From positions 372,001 to 436,000 of the forward strand of contig NZ_SRKY01000003.1 of the NCBI RefSeq assembly GCF_004803475.1: DNA of 64,000 bases, in the 5' to 3' direction. The notes beneath the pieces are model-generated. The model was not told the DNA's origin. It ran no database searches and saw only the letters and a program-made list of their open reading frames with translations. Both the position numbers and the translations under genes were made by a program. The stretch is from Aliishimia ponticola. GTDB lineage: Bacteria > Pseudomonadota > Alphaproteobacteria > Rhodobacterales > Rhodobacteraceae. Below, in pieces: positions 27,108-36,624 of this stretch; the stretch's first letter is position 1; every line of letters starts with the position of its first letter.

Positions 27108-28106
27108 ATGACCCTGATGAAGACATTCCTCGGCGCTGCCGCCGCGATGGCCGTAACGGCTGGCGCTGCGCTGGCAGACCCGGCAATCATCTTTGACCTT
27201 GGCGGCAAGTTCGACAAGTCGTTCAACGAAGCCGCCTTCAATGGTGCGAAACGCTGGGCAGACGAAACCGGCGGCAGCTTCCGCGAGATCGAGCTTCAGT
27301 CCGAAGCCCAGCGCGAACAGGCGCTGCGCCGCTTTGCCGAAGCCGGTTCCAACCCTGTGATCACCATGGGCTTTGCCATGGCCGACCCGCTGTCCGCGGT
27401 TGCCGCCGATTACCCGGACACCAAATTCGTGGCCGTGGATGTGACATGGCTGGACGCGCCGAATGTGCGCCAGATCGGCTTTGCCGAGCATGAAGGATCC
27501 TACCTCGTGGGGATGCTGGCGGCGATGGCGTCCAAATCGGGCACGGTCGGTTTCATCGGCGGCATGGACATTCCGCTGATCCGTCACTTTGGCTGCGGCT
27601 ATGCGCAAGGTGCGAAGGCTGTGAACCCTGACGTGAAGATCGTCGCCAACATGACCGGCACGACCCCGGCAGCATGGAACGACCCGGTGAAAGGGTCCGA
27701 ACTGACCAAGGCCCAGATGAGCCAAGGCGCTGACGTGGTTTATGCCGCGGCCGGCGGTACGGGCGTGGGCGTTCTGCAAACGGCTGCGGATGAAGGCATC
27801 CTGTCCATCGGCGTCGACAGCAACCAGAACCACCTGCATCCAGGCAAAGTCCTGACCTCCATGCTCAAGCGCGTGGATGTTGCGGTTTATGACGCGATGA
27901 AGGCGGGCGAGAACGTCGAAACCGGTGTCTTCACACTGGGTCTGGCCGAAGAAGGCGTGGGCTATGCGCTGGATGAAAACAACGCCGAGCTGATCACAGA
28001 CGAGATGAAAGCCGCCGTGGATGCCGCGCGCGAGAAGATCATCGGCGGCGAGATCGAAGTCGAAGCCTATTACACCAACGACAGCTGCTCCGCTCTGGAC
28101 TTCTGA
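27108..28106 (+). CDS. BMP-family substrate-binding protein of an ABC importer
   Basis: 332 aa. The signal peptide (hydrophobic about 7-20, cleavage ALA-DP) sends it to the periplasm. Conserved features include IFDLGGKFDKSFNEAAF (about 26-42), GFIGGMDIPLI (about 149-159) and a C-terminal GV..LGLAEEGVGYALDE. The BMP/PnrA group binds purine or other nucleosides. The ATG at 27108 has GGGAG 7 bases upstream; an in-frame start 63 bases earlier would put charged residues ahead of the signal. The ATPase and two permeases follow. Confidence 0.93.
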   Translation: MTLMKTFLGAAAAMAVTAGAALADPAIIFDLGGKFDKSFNEAAFNGAKRWADETGGSFREIELQSEAQREQALRRFAEAGSNPVITMGFAMADPLSAVAADYPDTKFVAVDVTWLDAPNVRQIGFAEHEGSYLVGMLAAMASKSGTVGFIGGMDIPLIRHFGCGYAQGAKAVNPDVKIVANMTGTTPAAWNDPVKGSELTKAQMSQGADVVYAAAGGTGVGVLQTAADEGILSIGVDSNQNHLHPGKVLTSMLKRVDVAVYDAMKAGENVETGVFTLGLAEEGVGYALDENNAELITDEMKAAVDAAREKIIGGEIEVEAYYTNDSCSALDF

Positions 28107-28128
28107 TCGACTGGATTGACTGAAACAC

Positions 28129-28163
28129 GAAGGCCGCGCTGAGAGATCGGCGCGGCCTTCTTC
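28129..28163 (+). terminator. Attenuating terminator inside the ABC operon
   Basis: GAAGGCCGCGC-N10-GCGCGGCCTTC (11-bp perfect stem) followed by TTC, in the 72-base gap between the binding-protein and ATPase genes. Partial termination here would keep the binding protein more abundant than the membrane parts. Confidence 0.7.
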
Positions 28164-28178
28164 AGACAGGGGACGGGC

Positions 28179-29714
28179 ATGGCGAACGAAGCGCCGGCAA
28201 TTGAACTCAAAGGCATATCGAAGGCTTTCGGGCCGGTGCAGGCCAACAAGGACATTTCGATCCGCGTGATGCCGGGGACGATCCATGGCATCATTGGCGA
28301 GAACGGCGCGGGCAAGTCCACGCTGATGTCCATTCTCTACGGTTTCTACAAGGCCGATGCGGGTGAGATTTTCATCTCCGGCCAGAAGACCACGATCCCG
28401 GACAGTCAGGCGGCGATTGCTGCGGGCATCGGGATGGTGTTCCAGCATTTCAAGCTGGTGGAAAATTTCACGGTTCTCGAGAATATCGTGCTTGGCGCAG
28501 AGGATGGCGGCTTGCTGCGCCCCTCGCTGGCCAAAGCGCGCAAGACGCTTGAGGAACTGGAACAGGAATACGACCTGAAGGTCGATCCCGACGCGATCAT
28601 CGAACAGATAGGCGTAGGTGCCCAGCAGCGGGTCGAAATTCTCAAAGCCTTGTACCGGCAGGCAAATATCCTGATCCTCGATGAGCCGACAGGGGTTCTG
28701 ACCCCGGCAGAGGCGGACCAGTTGTTCCGTATCCTCGGGCGGCTGCGCGAGGAAGGAAAGACCATCATCCTGATCACCCACAAGCTGCGCGAGATCATGG
28801 AAATCACCGACACGGTCAGCGTCATGCGGCGCGGCGAGATGACGGCGACGGTCAAGACCTCGGAGACCAGCCCGGAGGAATTGGCGGAACTGATGGTGGG
28901 CCGCAAGGTTCTGCTTCAGGTGGACAAGACCCCGGCGCAACCGGGCGATGTTATCCTGGATGTGAAGAACCTGCGGGTTGTCGATGAGATGGGCGTGGAA
29001 CGGCTGCGCAGCATCGATTTGCAGGTGCGCGCGGGCGAAATTCTTGGGATTGCGGGCGTGGCCGGGAATGGCCAGTCGGAACTGCTTGAGGTTCTGGGCG
29101 GCTATATGGACGCCACTGGCGAAGTGCGGGTCAATGGCACCCTGATGCCGCTGACCGGCGCGGGTGCAGATGGCCGATCCCGCCGGGAAAGCGGCGTCAG
29201 CCATGTGCCCGAAGACCGCCAGCGCGAAGGGCTGATCATGGATTTCGCCGCGTGGGAAAACGTCGCCTTCGGGTATCACGACGACGCCGCCTATAATCGC
29301 GGGGTTCTGATGGATAACAGCGCGGTGCGGGCCGATACCGAGGCCAAGATGGAACGCTTCGACGTGCGCCCACCCAACCCGGCGCTTGCGGCCAAGAATT
29401 TCTCGGGCGGGAACCAGCAGAAAATCGTTCTGGCCCGCGAGATCGAACGCAATCCGGACCTTCTGCTGATCGGCCAGCCGACGCGGGGTGTGGATATTGG
29501 CGCGATTGAATTCATCCACCAGCAAATCGTGGCGCTGCGGGATCAGGGGAAAGCGATCCTGCTGGTATCGGTCGAGTTGGAGGAAATCCTGTCCTTGTCC
29601 GATCGTGTTGCGGTCATGTTCGATGGACAGATCATGGGCGAACGTCTACCAAGCCAGACCGACGAAAAAGAACTGGGCCTTCTGATGGCCGGCGTAAGCG
29701 GGGAGGCAGCCTGA
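28179..29714 (+). CDS. ABC importer, tandem ATPase (RbsA/NupO-like)
   Basis: 511 aa with two nucleotide-binding domains. The first holds Walker A GENGAGKST (about 44-52), signature VGAQQRVEILKAL and Walker B LILDEPTGV. The second begins near residue 262 and has a degenerate Walker A GVAGNGQSE and a signature FSGGNQQKIVLAREIE with Walker B LLLIGQPTRG. This is the pattern of carbohydrate- and nucleoside-type importers. Its stop overlaps the permease start by one base. Confidence 0.93.
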   Translation: MANEAPAIELKGISKAFGPVQANKDISIRVMPGTIHGIIGENGAGKSTLMSILYGFYKADAGEIFISGQKTTIPDSQAAIAAGIGMVFQHFKLVENFTVLENIVLGAEDGGLLRPSLAKARKTLEELEQEYDLKVDPDAIIEQIGVGAQQRVEILKALYRQANILILDEPTGVLTPAEADQLFRILGRLREEGKTIILITHKLREIMEITDTVSVMRRGEMTATVKTSETSPEELAELMVGRKVLLQVDKTPAQPGDVILDVKNLRVVDEMGVERLRSIDLQVRAGEILGIAGVAGNGQSELLEVLGGYMDATGEVRVNGTLMPLTGAGADGRSRRESGVSHVPEDRQREGLIMDFAAWENVAFGYHDDAAYNRGVLMDNSAVRADTEAKMERFDVRPPNPALAAKNFSGGNQQKIVLAREIERNPDLLLIGQPTRGVDIGAIEFIHQQIVALRDQGKAILLVSVELEEILSLSDRVAVMFDGQIMGERLPSQTDEKELGLLMAGVSGEAA

Positions 29715-30811
29715 TGGACGTGGTACCCAAGTGGGCGGAAGTGACGCTCATTCCGATTATCTCGTTGCTGCTGGCGGCGATCTTCTCTGCGATTGTCATC
29801 ATCGCCATCGGCGAAGACCCTCTCAATGCGCTCAAGATCATGGTTCAAGGCGCGTTCGGCTCCACCTATGGCTGGGGCTATACGCTGTATTACGCGACCA
29901 ATTTCATGTTCACCGGGCTGGCCTTTGCGGTCGCCTTCCATGCGTCGCTGTTCAATATCGGCGGCGAAGGTCAGGCGCTGCTGGGCGGTTTGGGCGTGGC
30001 GCTTGTGTGTCTGCTGGTGCCGTGGCCGCATTGGACCATTGCCCTGCTTTTCGCAATGATCGGCGGCGCGGCATTCGGGGCGCTTTGGGCCGCGATTCCG
30101 GCTTGGCTTCAGGCCAAGCGGGGCAGCCATATCGTGATCACGACGATCATGTTCAACTTCATCGGTGCCGCGGTGCTGAACTATATGCTGGTCAATGTCC
30201 TCAAGCCCAAAGGCTCGCAGGATCCGGCCACTGCCCGCTTTGCCGAGGCTGTCCATCTGCCCACCTTGCATGACATCCTTGCGCCTTTCGGAATTGCGTT
30301 TTCCAAATCCACACCGGCCAATGTCTCTTTGTTCATCGCGTTGGCCGCCTGCGTCCTTGTCTGGCTGCTGATCTGGCGCACCCGTCTTGGGTTTGAAATC
30401 CGCGCTTTCGGCAAGTCGCAATCGGCGGCGCGCTATGCGGGCATCAGCGGTGTGCGGATCACGATGATCGCCATGCTGATTTCCGGCGGTCTGGCCGGGC
30501 TGATGGCAATCAACAACGTCATGGGCGAGGCCGAACGCCTGGTACTGAACCCGACCGAGGGCGCGGGCTTTCTGGGTATTGCCGTGGCGCTGATGGGACG
30601 CTCGCACCCGTTTGGTGTGTTCCTTGCCGCGATCCTCTTCGGGTTTCTCTATCAGGGCGGCGCAGAGCTTGCCTTTTTCACCTCGATCCCGCGAGAGATG
30701 ATCATCGTCATTCAGGCGCTTGTGATCATGTTCACCGGGGCGCTCGACAATATGGTCCGTATGCCGCTGGAGCGGATTTTCCTCGCCCTGCGCGGCAAGG
30801 AGGTGCGCTGA
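29714..30811 (+). CDS. ABC importer permease (NupP-like)
   Basis: 365 aa with about nine membrane segments of the BPD_transp_2 family. The conserved FNIGGEGQALLGG stretch (about 78-90) and EIRAFGKSQSAARYAGIS cytoplasmic loop that contacts the ATPase (about 230-248) are visible. One of two permease halves; it overlaps the genes on both sides by one base. Confidence 0.92.
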   Translation: MDVVPKWAEVTLIPIISLLLAAIFSAIVIIAIGEDPLNALKIMVQGAFGSTYGWGYTLYYATNFMFTGLAFAVAFHASLFNIGGEGQALLGGLGVALVCLLVPWPHWTIALLFAMIGGAAFGALWAAIPAWLQAKRGSHIVITTIMFNFIGAAVLNYMLVNVLKPKGSQDPATARFAEAVHLPTLHDILAPFGIAFSKSTPANVSLFIALAACVLVWLLIWRTRLGFEIRAFGKSQSAARYAGISGVRITMIAMLISGGLAGLMAINNVMGEAERLVLNPTEGAGFLGIAVALMGRSHPFGVFLAAILFGFLYQGGAELAFFTSIPREMIIVIQALVIMFTGALDNMVRMPLERIFLALRGKEVR

Positions 30812-31776
30812 TGGATTTCCTGACGATCATCCAGATCCTCGATTCGACGATCCGTCTGGCCACGCCGCTGCTGCTGGCCTGTCTTGCCGGGTTCTTTTCC
30901 GAACGCGCCGGGATTTTCGATATCGGGCTTGAAGGCAAAATGCTGATCGCAGCGATGTTTTCTGCGGCTGTGGCCTATGTCACCGGGTCGGTCTGGCTGG
31001 GCCTGTTGGCCGGGGCCGCATCGTCAGTGGCGCTGGCGGCGCTGCATGGGCTGGCCTCCATCACCTTCCGAGGCAATCAGCTGATTTCCGGCGTGGCGAT
31101 CAACTTTCTCGCGGCAGGCATGACCGTGGTGATCGCGCAGGACTGGTTCCAGCTTGGCGGGCGGACACCCTCCCTGTTCGGCGGCGCCCGGTTCGAGCCG
31201 ATCATCCTGCCCTTCGCCGAGGCGGTGGCCGATGTACCGTTCCTTGGGCCGATCTATGCCGAGTTGCTGTCGGGCCATTCGATCCTCGTTTACGTGACCT
31301 TCCTGCTGGTGCCCGGAACATGGTGGGTGATCTATCGCACCCGCTTTGGCCTGCGCCTGCGCGCCGTGGGCGAGAACCCGGCAGCGGTGGATACGGCAGG
31401 CGTGTCGGTCGTTGGCCTGCGCTATGCAGCCGTGGCGATTTGCGGTGTGCTGTGCGGCATTGCCGGGGCGTATCTTGCCACTGCGCTGCAAGCAGGCTTT
31501 GTGAAGGACATGACCGCGGGGCGCGGGTTCATCGCGCTGGCGGCGCTGATCTTTGCCAAATGGCGCCCTTGGCCCGCGATGTGGTCGTGCCTGCTGTTCG
31601 GGCTGCTTCAAGCCATCGCCCTGCGTTATCAGAATCTTGATCTTGGCGTGTTTACTGTACCGGTGCAGGCCATGGACGTGCTGCCCTATGTGCTGACGGT
31701 GATCATTCTTGCCGGGTTTGTCGGCAAGGCGATCCCGCCCCGTGCAGGCGGCGTGCCTTATGTGAAGGAACGATAG
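30811..31776 (+). CDS. ABC importer permease (NupQ-like)
   Basis: 321 aa, about nine membrane segments, BPD_transp_2 family. FFSERAGIFDIGLEGKML (about 29-46) and LRLRAVGENPAAVDTAGVS (about 187-205) are the counterparts of the loops in the partner permease. With the preceding three genes it forms a full importer of the nucleoside type; the last gene of the operon. Confidence 0.92.
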   Translation: MDFLTIIQILDSTIRLATPLLLACLAGFFSERAGIFDIGLEGKMLIAAMFSAAVAYVTGSVWLGLLAGAASSVALAALHGLASITFRGNQLISGVAINFLAAGMTVVIAQDWFQLGGRTPSLFGGARFEPIILPFAEAVADVPFLGPIYAELLSGHSILVYVTFLLVPGTWWVIYRTRFGLRLRAVGENPAAVDTAGVSVVGLRYAAVAICGVLCGIAGAYLATALQAGFVKDMTAGRGFIALAALIFAKWRPWPAMWSCLLFGLLQAIALRYQNLDLGVFTVPVQAMDVLPYVLTVIILAGFVGKAIPPRAGGVPYVKER

Positions 31777-31863
31777 GATACGAAGTGCGCGCGCGGCGGA
31801 AAGTTCATTCTGCCCCGCGGCATGGGAGTTGATTTGCCCGATGGTTAAGCGCTAACAGAGCAT

Positions 31864-32781
31864 ATGCAGATATACCTCCCCATCGCCGAAGTTTCGGTCA
31901 ACGCATTCCTGCTTTTGGGACTGGGGGGGCTTGTCGGGGTTTTGTCTGGCATGTTCGGCGTGGGCGGCGGCTTCTTGATGACGCCGCTGCTGTTTTTTAT
32001 CGGCATTCCCCCGGCTGTGGCCGTCGCGACAGAGGCGAACCAGATCGTCGCGTCCTCCTTTTCCGGCGTGCTGGCGCATCTCAGGCGAAAGACCGTCGAT
32101 CTGAAAATGGGGACGGTGCTGCTGATTGGCGGCCTTGTCGGGGCTGCGCTTGGCGTTGTGCTGTTCAACTATCTGAAATCGCTGGGCCAGGTCGATCTGC
32201 TCGTCCGGCTTTGCTATGTGGTGTTTCTTGGGATTATCGGTGGGCTGATGTTCATCGAAAGCCTGAATGCGATCCGCAAGACGCGTAAAGGGGCCACGGC
32301 ACCGACCAAACGCAAGCACGGGCTTGTGCACAAGCTGCCCTTCAAGATGCGTTTCCGGGTGTCCGGGCTTTATATCTCGGTGATCCCGCCACTTCTTGTC
32401 GGGCTGCTGGTGGGTATCTTGTCGGCGATCATGGGCGTCGGCGGCGGCTTCATCATGGTGCCTGCGATGATCTACCTGCTGGGGATGCCCACGAAGGTCG
32501 TGGTTGGCACATCGCTGTTCCAGATCATCTTCGTCACCGGCTTCACCACCCTGCTTCATGCGACGACGAACTACACGGTGGATATCGTGCTGGCGGTGCT
32601 GCTGCTGGTGGGCGGCGTGATCGGGGCGCAGATCGGCACACGGATCGGCGTTCACCTGAAGGCTGAACAGTTGCGGATCCTGCTGGCGCTGATGGTTCTG
32701 GTGGTCTGCGGCAAGCTCGCGCTGGACCTGCTTTTGCAACCGTCAGAGCTTTACACCCTTGGCGCAAGCGGGGGGCACTGA
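31864..32781 (+). CDS. TauE/SafE (TSUP) family membrane exporter
   Basis: 305 aa with two inverted or repeated halves, each carrying the family motif: GMFGVGGGFLMTPLL (about 24-38) and AIMGVGGGFIMVPAM (about 190-204). About eight membrane segments and a basic cytoplasmic loop (KTRKGATAPTKRKH, about 138-151). Family members export sulfite, sulfoacetate or similar anions. The next gene starts 1 base after the stop and encodes the TIGR02186 protein that accompanies this exporter in many Rhodobacterales. Confidence 0.88.
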   Translation: MQIYLPIAEVSVNAFLLLGLGGLVGVLSGMFGVGGGFLMTPLLFFIGIPPAVAVATEANQIVASSFSGVLAHLRRKTVDLKMGTVLLIGGLVGAALGVVLFNYLKSLGQVDLLVRLCYVVFLGIIGGLMFIESLNAIRKTRKGATAPTKRKHGLVHKLPFKMRFRVSGLYISVIPPLLVGLLVGILSAIMGVGGGFIMVPAMIYLLGMPTKVVVGTSLFQIIFVTGFTTLLHATTNYTVDIVLAVLLLVGGVIGAQIGTRIGVHLKAEQLRILLALMVLVVCGKLALDLLLQPSELYTLGASGGH

Positions 32782-32782
32782 G

Positions 32783-33538
32783 ATGCTGCGGCTTTGCCTC
32801 CTGCTGCTTTGGCTCGCCCTGCCCGCCACGGCGGAGAACGTCGTGCTGGGCCTGTCGCAGGACCGCGTGGCCATCACCACCAGCTTTGACGGGTCGGAAA
32901 TCCTGATCTTCGGCGCGGTCAAGCGAGAGGTTCCGATCCCCGACACATCACAGCTTGAGGTGATCGTCACCGTTGCCGGGCCGTCGCAAGCCGTTTTGGT
33001 CCGCCGCAAGGCGAAACGCTATGGCATCTGGGTCAATACCGACGCGGTGGAAGTCGATGCGGCCCCGGCCTTCTATGCGGTGGCAACAAGCGGCCCGCTG
33101 CGCGAGGTTCTGTCGGACGTGGAAGACCTGCGCCACCGCATTTCGATCCCCCGCGCGATCCGGTCCGTCGGCGCGCCGCAGAACATACTGGATTCGCGCA
33201 ATTTCACACGGGCGCTGATCCGCATCCGGGAAGATAGCGGCCAGTACCAGCTTCTTGAAAACAAAGTCGCGGTCGATGAGCAGACCCTGTTCCGCACGCG
33301 CATCCAACTGCCCGCCGCCTTGGTCGAAGGCGAATACGCGACGCGCATTTTCCTTGCGCGCGAAGGGCAGATCGTATCCGATTTTGAAACCACCATCACC
33401 GTCGACAAGGTCGGGCTGGAGCGGTGGCTGTTCGACATGTCACGGCAACAACCGCTGCTTTACGGCATCATGTCACTTGCGATCGCGATTGCCGCCGGGT
33501 GGACGGCAAGCGCTGCGTTCTCGCTGCTCCGGAACTAG
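32783..33538 (+). CDS. TIGR02186 family membrane-anchored protein
   Basis: 251 aa. A Sec-like signal (hydrophobic about 2-17) is followed by ENVVLGLSQDRVAITTSFDG, the start of the family, a beta-rich periplasmic domain and a C-terminal membrane segment (about 225-247). The family is of unknown function and is found almost only in alphaproteobacteria, next to TSUP exporters, so an accessory role in anion export is a guess. The ATG at 32783 lies one base after the exporter stop. Confidence 0.85.
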   Translation: MLRLCLLLLWLALPATAENVVLGLSQDRVAITTSFDGSEILIFGAVKREVPIPDTSQLEVIVTVAGPSQAVLVRRKAKRYGIWVNTDAVEVDAAPAFYAVATSGPLREVLSDVEDLRHRISIPRAIRSVGAPQNILDSRNFTRALIRIREDSGQYQLLENKVAVDEQTLFRTRIQLPAALVEGEYATRIFLAREGQIVSDFETTITVDKVGLERWLFDMSRQQPLLYGIMSLAIAIAAGWTASAAFSLLRN

Positions 33539-34242
33539 CCGCGCCCGACATAGGGCATCTTGTTGGCCATGATCGTCATCGTCAGCACGTTGGTATCAAG
33601 CGGCAGTGACGCCATGTGCAAAAGCGAGCGTGAGACATCCTCCACCGACATGGTCGGCAGGTCCGGCACCTTCGCCTTCATCGCTGCGACCATCTCGCTT
33701 TCCGCGTTGCCGATATCGATTTGCCCGCAGCAGATGTTCAGATCCCGCCCATCAAGGCTGAGCTGTTTGGTCAGTCCCGTCACCGCGTGTTTTGTCGTGG
33801 TGTAGGTCACGGCGTTCTCGCGCGGCACATGGGCAGAGACGGACCCGTTATTGATGATCCGGCCCCCACCCTGCTTGCGCATCTGGGCAAAGGCCGCGCG
33901 GGCGCACAGGAACATGCCAGTCAGATTGACGGCGAGCGCCTGATCCCAGTCTTCCACCGGGGTTTCATCGATCGGCGCGGCGGGTTTGAAAATGCCGGCA
34001 TTGTTGAAAAGCACATCGATCCCCCCGGCCCTTTGGGCAAAATCGGCAAAGCATTTTTCAACCTCGGCCGGTTTCGTGACATCGCCCGGCAGTACGATGG
34101 CCGCTTCGCGCCCGGCCGCGACCTCTTCAAGCGCAGCCGCGCGGCGCGCCATCAAACCAACTGTCCAGCCCGCTTGCAGAAAGGTCTCCGCAGCCGATTT
34201 CCCGACGCCGGAGCTTGCCCCTGTGATCAAGATCGTTTTCAT
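33535..34242 (-). CDS. Short-chain dehydrogenase/reductase
   Basis: 235 aa. The NAD(P)-binding TGASSGVGKSAAE (about 7-19), NNAG (about 80), a catalytic Ser in NNGSVSAHV and the YTTTKHAV active-site YxxxK are all present. A classical SDR with unknown substrate. The ATG at 34242 is used: upstream residues in the frame belong to the overlapping RecD-like gene. Its start overlaps that gene's stop by 4 bases, so the pair is an operon. The stop overlaps the convergent TIGR02186 stop. Confidence 0.9.
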   Translation of the reverse strand: MKTILITGASSGVGKSAAETFLQAGWTVGLMARRAAALEEVAAGREAAIVLPGDVTKPAEVEKCFADFAQRAGGIDVLFNNAGIFKPAAPIDETPVEDWDQALAVNLTGMFLCARAAFAQMRKQGGGRIINNGSVSAHVPRENAVTYTTTKHAVTGLTKQLSLDGRDLNICCGQIDIGNAESEMVAAMKAKVPDLPTMSVEDVSRSLLHMASLPLDTNVLTMTIMANKMPYVGRG

Positions 34243-35774
34243 TCTGTCTCCTCCGTGGTTTCCAGCGCCAGCGGCGTTCGCGGGACGCTGCGCAGATCGT
34301 CCGTCCTGAGCGGTCCGTTGGGTTTCGACAGCCGTGCGCGCACCACCCAATGCAGACGTTCGGACGCGCGGGTGATCGCCACATAGGCCAGACGTTTCCA
34401 CAGCGGTTGACCGGCCTCCATCCGGCCCACCCGCGCCGCCGCGTAAAGATCGGGCGCAAAAACCTGCACCGTATCCCATTGCGAGCCCTGCGCCTTGTGG
34501 ATCGTCACCGCCGCACCGTGCAGGAAGGTCGCGCCCATATTGGCCGCGAAGGGGATGAAGGGTTCTTCTTCATCCGGTTTTTCAATTTTTACGATGGACG
34601 CGGCAGAGACCTGCGGCTGCTCTGCGCCAACGACGTGGAGACGCGAAAAACCGGGGCGCTTCCCTTCGCTCAGATAGATCACCTGCGCGCCTTTGATCAG
34701 GCCGCGCGCCTCAAGGTCGAGCCGTTTCTTGCGGTGTTTCAAAGGCAGTTCGATCCCGTCGCAGATCAAGGGCTCACCCGGCATCAGCGCATCTTCCGGC
34801 GCGCCGTGGACCTGGCGGAACGCATTGATAAGCCGAATACGCGTCGCGTTGCGCCACACCAATACCGGGGATCGCGCCATCAGATCGACCTCGACCCGCT
34901 GCGCCATCACCACGCGGTCGTCTTGGCGGGCAGCTTCTTCGATCATCTGTTCAAAGCTGTGGAATTCAAGCTGCGGGTCGGCAAGGGCATGTGCCAGATC
35001 AAGGATCGGGTTGTCCGCGTCCTGCCGGTGGACCCGCGCAAGGTTCAGGCGGCGTTCCTCTGGCAGGCGGTCAAAGACCATCTCGCCCGATTGCTGCACC
35101 GGCGCAAGCTGCGCGGGATCGCCGAACAGAAGCAGCGTCGGAAAGATTTCCTTCAAGTCCTCGAACTGCCGATTGTCGAGCATGGAGGATTCGTCGATGA
35201 ACCCGATATCCAGCGGCTCTTCCCGGCGTTTCCAGCCGGTGATGAAATCAGATCCGCGTAGCCCGGCCGCAGCCAAAGCGCCGGGAATCGACTTGTTGGT
35301 CTGATAAAAGTTCCACGCACGGTCCAGCGCCTGTTCGGTCAACGCCTCGATCTGGGGCTTTTCGCCATTGCCCATGAGCCATTCGGCGATCCGCTCGTAT
35401 TCGGGATCGTAAACAGGCGTATAAAGGATGCGGTGAATGGTTGTGGCCGGGACGCCGCGCAGGCGCAGCACGCTGGCCGCCTTGTTCGTGGGCGCGAGGA
35501 TCGCAAGGGTACGTTTGTCCTTGGACTTTCGGCTTTCGTAATCGCCAGAGATAACCTCGACCCCGGCGTCTTGCAGCGCTTTGGCGAGCTCGGCCAGCAG
35601 CAGCGTCTTGCCGGACCCTGCTTTGCCCGTCACGGCGGCGATGGAACTGATCCCCTCGCGCCGGGGCATGAGGACGCCATCATCAAGATCGACGCCCATC
35701 GTGCGCAGCATCTCGGAGATGCTGTCATGGGCGGCGGCCTGGTCTTCGGAAAACGATACTGCCGGGGCGGTCAT
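34239..35774 (-). CDS. RecD-like ATP-dependent DNA helicase (SF1B)
   Basis: 511 aa. Helicase motifs in order: GKAGSGKT (I, about 50-57), LAPTNKAA (Ia), FIDESSMLD (II), FGDPAQLAPV (III), TIHKAQGSQWDTV (V) and YVAITRASERL (VI). It lacks the RecBCD partner genes. Such stand-alone RecD-type helicases of alphaproteobacteria have no settled function. The gene is 46 bases from luxI in the same direction, which makes a shared transcript possible. Confidence 0.88.
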   Translation of the reverse strand: MTAPAVSFSEDQAAAHDSISEMLRTMGVDLDDGVLMPRREGISSIAAVTGKAGSGKTLLLAELAKALQDAGVEVISGDYESRKSKDKRTLAILAPTNKAASVLRLRGVPATTIHRILYTPVYDPEYERIAEWLMGNGEKPQIEALTEQALDRAWNFYQTNKSIPGALAAAGLRGSDFITGWKRREEPLDIGFIDESSMLDNRQFEDLKEIFPTLLLFGDPAQLAPVQQSGEMVFDRLPEERRLNLARVHRQDADNPILDLAHALADPQLEFHSFEQMIEEAARQDDRVVMAQRVEVDLMARSPVLVWRNATRIRLINAFRQVHGAPEDALMPGEPLICDGIELPLKHRKKRLDLEARGLIKGAQVIYLSEGKRPGFSRLHVVGAEQPQVSAASIVKIEKPDEEEPFIPFAANMGATFLHGAAVTIHKAQGSQWDTVQVFAPDLYAAARVGRMEAGQPLWKRLAYVAITRASERLHWVVRARLSKPNGPLRTDDLRSVPRTPLALETTEETE

Positions 35775-35819
35775 GGGCGGACCCTAACCGCCCCGGCAGG
35801 GGGCTACCAGATCAAAGCG

Positions 35820-36473
35820 TCAGGCGAGCGCCCGCACAGCCCAATTCGTGTCGCTTGGCTGCACGGCGCGCCCGAAGGAGTTTTCGAACCACATACGGGA
35901 CTGTTCCGCTGTCAGACCCGCGCGCGCGGCGACTTTCGCCTTGGCTTCGGTCGTGAAATCCCAAAGCCCGACACTGATCTGGTCACGCCCCTCCCCAATC
36001 GAGCCAAGCACATCCGGCGAGGACCCGATCATGCGATAGATGCGCACCATGCGGGCGTCGAATACGCCGACGAAGTTGACGATGCCGAAGCCTTCCATGA
36101 TTTCGCCGCCCCCCAGCATCAATGCTGCTGCCACATGCGCCGGGGCGCCGCGCTTCAGGCAGAATCGTGTGCATTCCCAGACCAGCGGGCTTTCGACCGT
36201 TCCGCCGCCCATGATGTGGCTGAAATGTTCATTGATCATGGTCCGCCCCGTCGTCGGAAGGAACCGCATCGATCCGCCATGCGTGCCGTCGGGCATTTCC
36301 CAGATGACATAAAGCGGGTTCAGCGCATCATACTGGTCGGTTTCGAACCCGTTTTCATCAACATTGACTTCCCACCCAAGGCGCGCGCTGAACTGATCGG
36401 CGCGGTCGCGGAACATGGTGTCACGCAGTTTCGGGAAACGGTGGAGGTCTTCGGCATAGACATAGCGGAGCAT
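35820..36473 (-). CDS. luxI: Acyl-homoserine-lactone synthase (LuxI family)
   Basis: 217 aa. All invariant residues of LuxI-type synthases can be placed: Arg24, Phe28, Trp34, Asp46, Asp49, Arg70, Phe84, Glu100 and Arg103. The enzyme makes N-acyl-homoserine lactone from S-adenosylmethionine and an acyl carrier; chain length cannot be predicted. The ATG has AAAGGAA upstream. It is downstream of luxR in the same direction, with 151 bases between, where a degenerate dyad lies at 36521-36540. Confidence 0.95.
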   Translation of the reverse strand: MLRYVYAEDLHRFPKLRDTMFRDRADQFSARLGWEVNVDENGFETDQYDALNPLYVIWEMPDGTHGGSMRFLPTTGRTMINEHFSHIMGGGTVESPLVWECTRFCLKRGAPAHVAAALMLGGGEIMEGFGIVNFVGVFDARMVRIYRMIGSSPDVLGSIGEGRDQISVGLWDFTTEAKAKVAARAGLTAEQSRMWFENSFGRAVQPSDTNWAVRALA

Positions 36474-36520
36474 GTGATCGTTCCTTTATTGGAATTGGGG
36501 ACTGATCACAGGGATAAGCT

Positions 36521-36540
36521 ATGAGGTTTTAAGAGCCTAT
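36521..36540 (-). promoter_or_regulatory. Weak lux-box-like dyad upstream of luxI
   Basis: ATGAGG-N9-CCTAT inside ATGAGGTTTTAAGAGCCTAT, about 48-67 bases before the luxI start. The arms pair imperfectly and match the classic lux box poorly. It is the only 20-bp-like dyad in this 151-base gap. Confidence 0.25.
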
Positions 36541-36624
36541 TGCCGCCACGCGCGTTATTTTAACCCCACCGTGCGGATGCGGTAAGGCTGCATTAAGTTT
36601 GCGCACACGCGCAGCTTGTAGGCA

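Noticed and set aside
36521-36540. Strong lux box upstream of luxI
   Set aside because: The dyad is imperfect and only weakly like the classic box; kept as a low-confidence feature.
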